From contig BTPG01000003.1 in NCBI GenBank assembly GCA_036245525.1, positions 142,059,005-142,123,004 of the forward strand: a DNA stretch of 64,000 nucleotides. The letters run 5' to 3'. How positions within the stretch are numbered: position 1 is the first letter of the stretch; the number at the start of each line of letters is the position of its first letter. This DNA is from Semisulcospira habei (lineage: Eukaryota; Mollusca; Gastropoda; Semisulcospiridae). The notes below the pieces were generated by a model, which worked only from the letters and a program-made list of their open reading frames with translations, made no database searches and was not told the DNA's origin. Shown one piece after another: positions 45,328 to 54,939 of this stretch. A program made the translations under genes and the position numbers.

Positions 45328-45725
45328 TGAACATAACTTGACGACAATTATGTTGTCAAGTTATGTACAGTTAAAACAGTGCTCATCTAACATTTTTCTT
45401 CATAGTAACAGTCTCTTTTAAAGTGGAAGACTGGTTTGATTATTTTGTGTATTGTAACTAATGTACAAACTATTATTCTAATCTAGCTAGATGACTGTGA
45501 ACATAACTTGACAAACTAGACTGACATGTAAAGTGTAAAGTTATGTTCATTACTGTAGCACAATTCCTAGTATACTGTCTTTGGGATGCCCACTTTGCTA
45601 GTTGATAAATACAGCTTGGTTACTAAAATATAAATTGTTAAACCCAGAATATACATTTTTCTGTTTTGAATAGTTTGTACATAACATGACATCATGTGTT
45701 GTCAGTTATGTTCAACCACAGTTAT
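45328..45725. repeat. Motif array of element B, central inverted pairs
   Basis: Three inverted pairs: GAACATAACTTGAC at about 45,330 with TCAAGTTATGTAC at 45,357; GAACATAACTTGAC at 45,499 with GTAAAGTTATGTTC at 45,536; GTACATAACATGAC at 45,674 with GTTATGTTCAACC at 45,705. Pairs repeat every 165-180 bp. These variants carry TTGAC/ATGAC where the consensus has TTTAC. Confidence 0.75.
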
Positions 45726-46420
45726 GTTTAGTTCACACATTGTCTTCCAAGTTACAGTCTGATCATGCCTTTTACTCTTTGTTGTGCTGGCCAAGCTTGA
45801 TAGCTGCCATGATATATCATAATTTAATAATAACCAGTCATTTTAGTATAAAGCTGTTGAAAAATAACCAGACATATTAGGCCTGATGCTAGCTAAAAAC
45901 AAATTGCAAACATGGGCACAAATTGAAATTATTTGACCCTCTCTTTTTCAGTTCTTCGTTATTTGTTCCTGAATCGAAAGTTTCCGAGGCTAAAGGGTCT
46001 TTCCCAGCTGTGAAAGCACACGGAAAAAGGATGCTAAACACGTGTCGTGGTGCAGTACCCCGACAGGTTGTACCCTGGTGAGCAAGATTATGTCAGCATA
46101 CTTGTACTTACGAATGATAGCAGCCAGGAATCTTTTTAAAGTATTTGAAACCAGAAAAATGTGGATTTTGAACATGTTTTAGCTCCATTGAAGTTTGAGA
46201 TGGAGACATTAAAAAATTATAAAAGGTTGTAAGGTACGGCCCGAATCAAGTGGGACTGGTTGTCACTGGCCAATAAAGAAAAGGAGTTTGAAGTTTCCTT
46301 AGGAAACTTGATCAGCAGGAAGCTTGTTATGGGTTGCTTCAAGAAAGCACTGTGATCATTATGCAACATAAATAAATTTTTTGATAACATAAATAAAGCA
46401 GTCTCTTTTTTCTGTTTCAG

Positions 46421-46617
46421 GAGTGATTGTCGGAGTAGATCCTCTGAGGGTCAAATTCCTCAAGTCTCACCAGACAAAACAAGGACTATTTGTTTACCCT
46501 GAAATAGATGACATCCAAGAAGTAGGGGATGATATGATTGTAGCGTCGGCTGTAGATTTCCTGCCACTCTCCAACAGTGCACGCGAGTGGAGAGTGGTTG
46601 GGATTGATCAATTTTAA
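46421..46617 (+). CDS. Possible terminal exon of the element B gene, family unknown
   Basis: A strong acceptor (CTCTTTTTTCTGTTTCAG) is followed by an open frame VIVGVDPLRVKFLKSHQTKQ, then GLFVYPEIDDIQEVGDDMIV and ASAVDFLPLSNS, ending AREWRVVGIDQF and TAA at 46,615-46,617. The first two bases complete a codon, in phase with the exon at 38,531. The composition and strict reading frame look like a real protein end, but I do not recognise the family. It sits between two motif arrays, as expected if it belongs to element B. Middle exons, if any, may have been displaced by the piggyBac insertion or lost. Confidence 0.5.
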
Positions 46618-46962
46618 TTTGTTTCTGCCATGTTTAGCTCAAGTATGAAGCTAACTAAAGTGAGTACTTTATGTGCCAGTGGTCTGCTGAAAACCATTGG
46701 TCGTGGTAAACTTAGGTCAATTGGTGCTAGATTATATTTGTTTGAAAGTGGTACAGAAAAGTGTTTCTTTGCGGAGGTATTTGGGCAAAAGGTAGGCTCC
46801 GATGTCACACAGCCCATAGCAAGCATGATCAATGGCTGTCAGTTTTCAAGAGTGTTAAATGTATTGTTGGTGTTCTAAAATGTATTGAAAGTTTAAACTT
46901 GTTTCACTTGGTGCTTTCTCACATTGTGGAACCACATTGTGCAGAGATTTGAACCCCATGTT

Positions 46963-47860
46963 GTAAAGTTATGTACAAACATATACAGATTTATTTTGCT
47001 ACTTGCGTTAAACATTGTAGACACAATTATTTAAAACTGGTAAATGCTGGGGTTTACTGACCACATAATTTGATGTAATTTTCCATTTTTATCGTTTATT
47101 TTGACTTTCAGTGTTGATAATACCAACATTGTAAAGTTATGTTCAAACTTGCCATTTTCACACATTATTCCCTTGTATTATCAATTTCAAACCTGATAAT
47201 TACATCACTGCTGTTCTGTAGTGTAGTAGAAAGCTACAGGTGATTGTGATTTTTATTTTCTGGTTCTTGTCCATTTGTGGAGGCATTTTTTTGCTGAAAT
47301 TTGAAGCTCGTGGTGTAAAGTTATTATGTACAAAACAATTACAATATGTATTTGCTGCTTTCATTACTCGTTTAGACACAATTTTGGGATAAATAAAAGT
47401 GTATTTGTTAAAAACACATCATCACTTGAGTAGTGTTTTGTTATTTTTGGATTTATGCATGTTAGTTAAAGAGCCTCAAGTTTGTTTGTCACGGTGTAAA
47501 TTATGTTCAAGCATTTTGTGTTTCTTGTTTTTAGCCTTTATTTCATTGTATGTTGTGAATGGTGTATTTTTCCTAAATTATTCTGTAATCTAAAAGAGTT
47601 TAGTACACAATAAAGGGAAAACACACCATCTTAATTGACTTTCTTTGCTGTGTTGTCAAGGATTTCAAAATTTTTGTTGATAAGTTGTCCAATTTATTTT
47701 TAAGTTTATAGCTACTGTGTTCACACTTATCTCAATGAAGATAGTTTAGAATCTATCAATGTGCAATTGAAATTGTGTGTTTAATACCACACAATTTTTA
47801 AAATATAATTTATGCATTTTTTTTGCATAAATAAATAGCTGAGTGTAAAGTTATGTTCAA
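46963..47860. repeat. Motif array of element B, right part (reverse orientation)
   Basis: Reverse copies GTAAAGTTATGT(T/A)C begin at 46,963, 47,131, 47,315, 47,496 and 47,845; spacings are 168, 184, 181 and 349 bp (two periods). A last copy at 53,501 is 155 bp away once element C and its TSD are removed. The orientation is opposite to the array at the far left of element A. Confidence 0.85.
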
Positions 47861-48818
47861 ACAATTTCAGTGTTGCACCATTGTGTTCACCCCATCAAAC
47901 TTTCTTTGAAGTTTAAGCATAGCCTAGTAATAGGTAGTGGCAGCCAAAATTTCATTATAACTTGAGACCTTTCTTACATTGTTTTATTAATAGAGCATTA
48001 AGAAACAAACAAACAGCAAAAAAGATTTTGTAAATATGTTGATTAGTTCCTGAGATACGACATTTTAAACTTTTAGGCTTTCGTCCGTGGCCCGCCAACC
48101 TAATGAAAAGCCATTTTCAGACAAGGGATACAGAGACACTTAAGAAGATACAGGCTTCATCTTTTTATTTCACAATCTGTATTATCAGGAAAGTATCAGA
48201 AACAAATATGAAAACCATAATGCAGTACAATGATGTGCAACGAGTTGCTAAAAATGGAAAAAAATAAATCGGAGCCGAGTTGACATTGCACAGAAGTCCA
48301 ACTTTGTGACCATATTGTGAACAATCTTTCGCTTAAAATAACCTTTTGTGAGATGATTTTAACAAATATATATACAAAAAGTAAGCCTATTTTTTTTCAG
48401 ACTGTAATATACATAAACCGTTCTGATAGAATGTGCCAAAGTCCAGAAAATGCTCAAAATGACATGCCGCGGACATGAGCAACGACGCGCAACACAAAAA
48501 TTAGCATAACTTCTGAACGCCTTGATGGATTTTCATGCGGTTTGGACACAAGTCAGAATATATATTCTGCTGCAATATTAGAGAAAATCACTTTCATACA
48601 TCATGTCATTCATGTTGAACATGCTACAAATAAAATAAAAGTATCATCGACAACATGTTGAAAGCACAAATATGACTGAAAAACTTTAACCAGTATGCAG
48701 ATTTTGAGGCCATTTAGCACAGAGGAAAAAAAGGATATTCAGTTATGATTATGAACAGAAAAAAAGATGTAAAGAGACACCTGGAAATAATGTACGTCAT
48801 AATTATATTGATGAATAT

Positions 48819-50901
48819 ATATGACTAAGTGCCAAAAGGTGAGCAAAAAGTGAGTGATCTCTTTTGCGTGAAACTAAAATCTGTTTAAAAAGACACGTGT
48901 TGACTTTAACAAGTGCAATGTGTGTGTGAATGATTGAAGATATACTGGCAATAATTTTTGCACCTAAGGTAAAGCCGTTTGGTGAGTATACTGTAAAACG
49001 CCAGAATTCACCAATAAAAATCGGCCCGGGAAAGCGGACAATGACATGCCGTCGGTCTGTTTTGATCTCGCGTGTAAAAGCAACAATAACAAACCTGGTG
49101 CCAACCATGCCCATATGTTCAGGGAAGATTGATCTTATAATCCGTGTATTTCCCAGATTTGAAGGCAAGCCATGCTTTTGTTTATTGCTCTTGAAAGTAG
49201 CCACTGTCGGACGTCAGATTTGTCGCAACAGCAGCATCTTAATTTCCGCAAACTTGTGCTAGCGAAAGGCACGCTGACCTAAACCGGAAATGGCGTCATT
49301 GCGTTGTTTCGCTTTCGTTGAATATTTTATATGCTTTAAATTTACTTTTCCGTCACAGTTTTCTAAGCTGGCAAAAAAATTGTGAGCGGCCAGTTTTTGT
49401 CGCAAGATCTGACGTTCAACTATTTGACAAGTTTAACAAAGTTGTTTTGGGTTTTTTTGGTCTACGATCGTCCGGTTATGATAGATGCATTATGGGCCAC
49501 ATTCCAGCGTGGTTGTTTTGAATGTCCGGTTTGTCAATGGAGAGCTACAACTCGTGACATTTTGTCGCAACTATTTTCATAAATCTGACGTTCGATCACT
49601 TCTGATGTTCGAGTGTAATCATAGACAAAATAAAGAGCCAAATGTTTATTGTAAGGGACCATTTTCAAGAGTTTGAATCGCCCGAGACTCCAGCACCGAT
49701 TTTAGGCAGTAGGTTGGAGAATGAAGATGATTTCTTGTGATAACAAATTTTATGGCTGTAGCAACCTGACGTTCGATCGTGAACACGTGACCTCCAATCG
49801 ATGCAAGTTGGTAAATGAGTTATTTGAATGAACACGGGTCACCGATGTATTTTTGTCGTTTGATGGAGACGTGCAGTTGTTGTGACGCAAACGTAAGATA
49901 ATGAGATCAAGAAACAGGTGAATTTCATAACATAATAATGCAATGATAAAAAATGTATCGGACGTCAGGCTTGTGCCAACATTTGCTGCTGCAATCCTGA
50001 CGTTCAACACATATGGATTGTAGAACTTTTGGGGGCAAAGGCACTGTTAAAATGAGCCATTTTGGACAACCAGTTGCATAGCCATTAGGACCTTCTAAAT
50101 CTGAGGGTCAGAGTTAAAATAGTGCATCAGCCTATACACAGATAAAACTTATTTGAATATTTATTTTATTTTTTCGGGCGCAGACTGTTTAGCACGTCAT
50201 GTTTCATCATGTATATTACATCAGAAAGCTGTATGCAGTTTGTTCTTCATATCTGTTTTGTTTGTTAAATATTGTAGCTTGAAACTGGGGGAAAGGCTTT
50301 GTGTTTGTGGCTTCTGATAACTATTCTGGGGATATCTGCTGCAATCCTGATGTTCGACATAAGTTACAAATTCTGGCCCTGACTGCCAATAAATATATTT
50401 GGGCAGCAAAGATAGACTCCCATTGTGCTCTAATGTGTGCATGTATTCCTGTGAGTGGTATATAACATGACAAAGTGTGTTTTTCTTGGTTGTAGGATGT
50501 TTTAAAAATGTTTTAAAAATTGAATATGGTCGGATGTCAGGTATTGCAACACAAATCATGTTCGGGGATTAGAACATTCTAAGCCAAAAAGCGGTAATTG
50601 TTTGGTTAGGTCAATTGTGACCACTACTTATTATTTTAACTGTTTAGAAACTGATTTGTGTTTTTTTATCCCACTAATTTAAAGGCACTATGTCGCAATA
50701 CCTGATGTCCGACATATCCAGACTTACAAATCTTAACAGCCATTTTCTCAAAAACCATTTCAGATATTATCTTTTTCTTTTACAGACACATTGCCAATAC
50801 AGTGTACATCACTTAATACATTTTCTGGTACTTTATGTCACACTTTGATTTTCAACCCAGTTGTCCTCTTTGTGAGAGCACCTTTTGGCACTTAGTCATA
50901 T
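48819..50901. mobile_element. Element D: TIR element with CTGACGTTCGACA motifs
   Basis: 23-bp perfect TIRs beginning ATATGACTAAGTGCCAAAAG and ending GTG at 48,819 and, inverted, at 50,901. The core AAGTGCCAAAAGGTG is shared with element E. Motifs of the form (C/T)CTGA(C/T)GTTCGA(C/T) or the inverted GGACGTCAG occur near 49,207, 49,408, 49,585, 49,766, 49,961, 49,988, 50,347, 50,531 and 50,703. ATAT on both sides may be a 4-bp TSD or part of the TIR. No coding capacity is recognised. Confidence 0.75.
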
Positions 50902-51140
50902 GTCTAAAATAGCAGCTCAGCTTGATCTGAACCTTGCGAGACAGTCTGCACAGTCAAAGGACAGATGTAAGGACCAATGAAACCAGCTCACTGCTTGAGC
51001 AATGCAATCAGCACTGAACAAAAATGCACACTACAGCAGAGTGTTTTTGAAATGTTGGTAATGGTCTCCGATGTTTGCGGCAAAAGTAGTTGCATCATCG
51101 ACACTTTCTTGAAGCTTCATCACTTTGTTTGCCGTATGGT

Positions 51141-52814
51141 TTAGTTTCTGGAAAGTGTCCCTTTCGTATACTGTCTCAAGCGAGCTGTGATGCTGTCGTG
51201 GTTGATCTGGAGTCCCTCTAATCTCACTTTAACAAGACTCAGCTGATGTGTCCTTTTGGTTAAAACTTGCTGCAAAGTCCTCATTTCAGCCTGAAACTTG
51301 ATATTAAGTGTTTGATTTTCCTGCTCCACTTTTTTAATGCGATGCCGCACACTGGTCAGCTCCTTCCCCAACTGCTGAATGGTCAGTGTCATGCCTTTTC
51401 TTTCAGAATCCAATGTCGTGGTGGTGTTACCTAGTTCTGCTGGATTAAACGCTGCCACAATGCTAGAATCCAGTGTTTCCGCCCAAAACGAATCTACATT
51501 CCCCTTTTTCAGCGAATGAGTCGATTCTTAAAGTTGCACACTTTTACAACCCTCCTCCTCATTGCTGCAGCGGTCACAGTCTGCTGGGTCAATCTGAACC
51601 ACCACCTACACATCATTTCGAATTTAGAGCCTTCGCATTTTCTAAATGACTCCAGGTCAAGAAGTAAGCCTTTTGTTGGCGACTGTAGTGATGCCAGGTG
51701 GCAATCGCCTGTCAAAAGTTGCTGTCTGGTGATGCCAAGTTGGTGTAGGTGTGGTCCTACACGTCGTGTCATGACGCTTCTTCATAAAATCCTCTTGCAG
51801 TTGTATAGTGTTCTGCTTTTCCCAGTTTAGCTTTGTCTCAGGCACCAAACATCTCAGACGACTCTCTGTCAAGTCCGGAAAAAGGTTCAAAAAAAATGCT
51901 GGTGCGTCATCAAAAGTCTTGTCACACTCTTCATTCAGAAGATAAACTTGAAGTGAGTTATCAAGTGCACTGAAGGTGGGCAGGTCATGGCGCCTCCCCC
52001 TCCCTTTGGCTAGGAAGACTTTCTTGAGTACAGTGTACGCCTCATCACCACCTAAAACAAAGGAGGTTGTTTAGTTAAATATAATGTTAATCAGTTTAAA
52101 AATACTGGAGGTTGTTTTGTTAAATATAATGTTAATCAGTTAAATAATACTGGCGGTTCACTATCAACATCATGATGACTTAGAGTATGGCTCTTTACAC
52201 AAACAGTACTATTGTCATTGTTTACCTTAAACATCTTTTGAGGAGGAAGATTTAATTAGGCCTAGAGTAAAGAAAAATAAAAAGCAGGGTATTTTGATCA
52301 TGCTGAGTGTGACTAATTATTTATCTCAACAAAAAAAACGAAGAGAAATGATGAAATACTGGCCGCTCTGAGACCTATTTTGTCAATGTCGCATAGTCGC
52401 TCATCAAATTATCTGCCCCTGGCTGTTATCACTCGCTTCGATGCCCGACAGTTAAACTTGAATATAACCATAACAGATGAGCATCGACGTTTGAAATTAA
52501 ATAGGAAAGTGATAAATGCATTTACAAATACATTACTAAGCAGCTAATAAAGCTAACTGACTTCTGTAGTGAAGTATTTTCCTATATTCAATGGCACTTT
52601 CCATCCAAAGAAAGATGCGATGATCAATGAGGCTAAACGCAGTGATAGAAGGATGTGTATGCAAGAATTCCGAAGAATAATAAACGAAATAGTTTCTAAA
52701 CCATACAAATGACAATATAGCATAAATCTGCAAAGCGATTAAGCTTTTACTTACGTAGTTTTCTTGCAATTTCCTCGAAAGTGGAAGTACCGGTTCGTCT
52801 TCAGTCGTCGCCAT
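51141..52814 (-). pseudogene. Element C gene, unknown family, decayed, coiled-coil C terminus
   Basis: Minus strand. A first exon at 52,814-52,755 reads MATTEDEPVLPLSRKLQENY and ends at a GTAAGT donor. A second segment starts at an acceptor (TTTGTTTTAG) before 52,051 and encodes GDEAYTVLKKVFLAKGRGRR, then HDLPTFSALDNSLQVYLLNE and FFLNLFPDLTESRLRCLVPE. Its phase does not follow from exon 1, so an exon between them is missing or unseen. Near 51,770 and 51,620 the reading shifts frame; QIDPADCDRCSNEEEGC and then SSIVAAFNPAELG lead to a coiled-coil tail of about 100 residues (QQLGKELTSVRHRIKKVEQE) ending at 51,141. Function unknown; from its position it is probably the transposition protein of element C or an accessory one. 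Confidence 0.5.
52070..52155. repeat. Short tandem duplication, two ~59-bp units
   Basis: TTAAATATAATGTTAATCAG plus flanking CTGG(A/C)GGTT words occur twice in a row inside element C, between the two coding segments of its gene. Confidence 0.75.
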
Positions 52815-53769
52815 TTTGAATTGAAGTCGCGCGCAACGTGATGTGGGAAATTCCTCAAGCAGATTTTCCACCACATTTGCATAATTTAGCCTCTAACACC
52901 ATTCGATAGATTTGACGTTCCTCTACAAAATGGTACCCAGATGTGTGTTTTTATACGTTCTGTTTTGCTAAAAAAACGAAAATTTGTTCTTATTTTTGTA
53001 GAAAAACTACAATATTTCATGTGTGTATACAAAAATCACCAAACACCTTATACCAGTTTGAAGCTGACATCATGACCCACATTTTGATACTAAATATAGC
53101 TGTGTAGCGTGTGTGTGGTAAATCTGCTGGCTTGTTGAATGGAGGGATCGTGTAGGCGCTTACGCGAAGCAAACGCCGGGAAGTCAGCTTGCGGCTCGCG
53201 CAAGCCGAAACACATGCTTTAAAGTTTATTTTTTCAGTTTTTTCACACAAACAAAACATATATCATATTATCATCATTGGAAAGAGGAAAGGACGTATAT
53301 TAATTTGACATAAGAATGAAAACAATCGGTGCAGTAGATGCATGATAAATTTGAGTTGAAGTTGGCACAAAATGCAGCGATTTTATGCTTGATGGTAGCC
53401 TACTGGCGAGGCTGCCACTACCTACTAGTAAGGAAAGAACAACATGATAATTTTATACAGCATGAATCTACTTTGTGAAAGCTAGAAAATGTGTTACGGT
53501 GTAAATGTTATGTACAAACCATAACGGTTTTTCGCCAATTACACCCAAACGACTGCTCATGGGGAAATTCTTTTGGGGGGGGGGGGGGGGGGGGGCATGT
53601 TACTTATGACTAAACACATCACAATGATGCAAAATGATGCTCATATGTTTAAGTTCAAAATCAGAGACCCATGTCACACTCTTTGGACACCCAGTCGTAC
53701 TCTTGACCATACATACGATTTTTAGCCCACACATTTTGTTTCCAATTTTTGGGTGGACCTATCTAATAA

Positions 53770-53900
53770 CTGGCTAAGTTCACTGTATCACTATCAGCGT
53801 AAGACGTGTAATCAAATAAGTAACTCGCACATGAAAGAAACTCTGACTAAGCCTAACGAAACTTACATTCCATATTTTTAAATGAGTATCAAATTTATAA
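53770..53900 (-). repeat. Diverged copy of an RPL18A intron 4 segment
   Basis: AAGTTCACTGTATCA, ACTAAGCCTAACGAAACTTAC and ATTCCATATTTTTAAATGAG match 11,130-11,225 with moderate divergence, including the GTAAGT donor of the orphan exon at 11,200. The match ends within the exon. It shows that the segment is a dispersed repeat. Confidence 0.6.
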
Positions 53901-54879
53901 ACCACGCGATGCCTGGCCTCAGCTGATACAAAACGTAAGCGATCATTAGCCGAAGAGACTTAACACGTGTTTCGAGGGCAGGTACACACATTCCACAATA
54001 TGTCTAAACCGCTTGTGCCCATAATTAAACAGTCTTAGGTGGCACCATTATTTAATAAACTCTAATTCTAAACCACACAAGTGCGGATTTAACCAAAAAT
54101 AAAGCGAAAAGGTCTTATCAAAGACTCACATACCTCGCCTTGTACTTTCATGTCAGCCACACGAGGGGAAAAGACCGTCCAGGGGAAATCTCGCGAGATG
54201 TTTTTTTTTCAAAAGAGGATACATTATTATATTTGATAGATAAAAAGCGAACTAACATATTTATAAATCATATTTGGTAATATTATATAATTAAAAGCAC
54301 GTTTAAAAAATAAAAATAATAAAATTATTAAAATTCCGGAACGGAAAAAAGATACACATAGATAAAATTCATTCATGTAAAAAGAAAACATGAAATGTGT
54401 ACATTCGCGAATTTATAATATGATTCTCTGTTTGTAGTCTTTATTGAAATTGTTACAGTTATATGAATTTCTATTTAATTTTTGGTAGCATTAATAATTC
54501 GACAGGTTATGTTTGATATTATTTAGTGTTTAGTGTTCCGTTATGGCGATGCGCGTGGCCAAGTGCTGACGAAACGTGGCTTGCATTTGGAGCAATCCTT
54601 TTGTGTTCTAAATTTGTCTGTTTTCCAAAAATGATGTCACAAGGAGAAAGCGCTGATCGCCGAATGAGCATAAAATTTGAACTTTTTCTGGGTCTTTGGT
54701 GACTGTGTAGAATCCCATTAACGGCGTATGTTTTGATTGTTACGGGGTTGCTGAACTGACGACGACAGTTGAGGCCAAAAGTTGAAGCGATAAGAGTACA
54801 CATCAAGGCAAAACCATATGGTTGTTCATGTGAAGTTTCCACCATAGTTGAGAAGACGTAGTGTATAGAAGCTGTGAAA
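53901..54879 (+). promoter_or_regulatory. XPOT: Region upstream of exportin-T, likely promoter and 5' UTR
   Basis: AT-rich to about 54,520, then more GC-rich (GGCGATGCGCGTGG near 54,545) up to the start codon. No TATA box stands out. The transcription start cannot be placed from sequence alone. Confidence 0.35.
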
Positions 54880-54939
54880 ATGGATGAGCTCGCTCTACGG
54901 GGGTTGGGCTCCATTGCCGACCCCCAGTCACAGGCTCAG
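54880..54939 (+). CDS. XPOT: XPOT exon 1
   Basis: ATG GAT GAG CTC to CAG, 20 codons, followed by donor GTAAGT. MDE at the start is as in other exportin-T proteins. Confidence 0.92.

Larger units (their letters stand above)
47931..53424 (-). mobile_element. Element C: 5.5-kb TIR transposon with 7-bp TSD
   Basis: 15-bp perfect TIRs TAGGTAGTGGCAGCC at both ends and perfect 7-bp TSD CTAGTAA at 47,924-47,930 and 53,425-53,431. It interrupts the element B motif array. It contains element D (48,819-50,901) and, on the minus strand, a decayed multi-exon gene (52,814 to 51,141). Removing D leaves about 3.4 kb. 7-bp TSDs are unusual; I cannot assign a superfamily. Confidence 0.8.
37808..53709. mobile_element. 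Element B: large TIR transposon of the A family, with nested elements
   Basis: Left end ATGGTCAAGAGTACGACTAGG (37,808 on); right end, inverted, TGGTCAAGAGTACGACTGGG then TGTCCA (53,684-53,709). Motif arrays occupy both end regions (38,209-39,505 and 45,328-47,860, with one more copy at 53,501). A piggyBac element (40,220-44,852) and element C (47,931-53,424) are inserted. Removing them leaves about 5.8 kb, with a first exon at 38,531 and a terminal exon at 46,421 on the plus strand. Superfamily unknown. An alternative is that A and B are one larger element with an internal duplication of its ends. Confidence 0.6.

Noticed and set aside
45952..46077. Possible middle exon of the element B gene
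   Set aside because: It has an acceptor, a GTGAGC donor and one open frame, but that frame does not fit the phase of either the exon at 38,531 or the one at 46,421.
31030..53709. A single 22.7-kb giant element
   Set aside because: The internal right-type and left-type TIRs at 37,585 and 37,808 are better explained by two tandem elements; the larger reading is kept only as an alternative.
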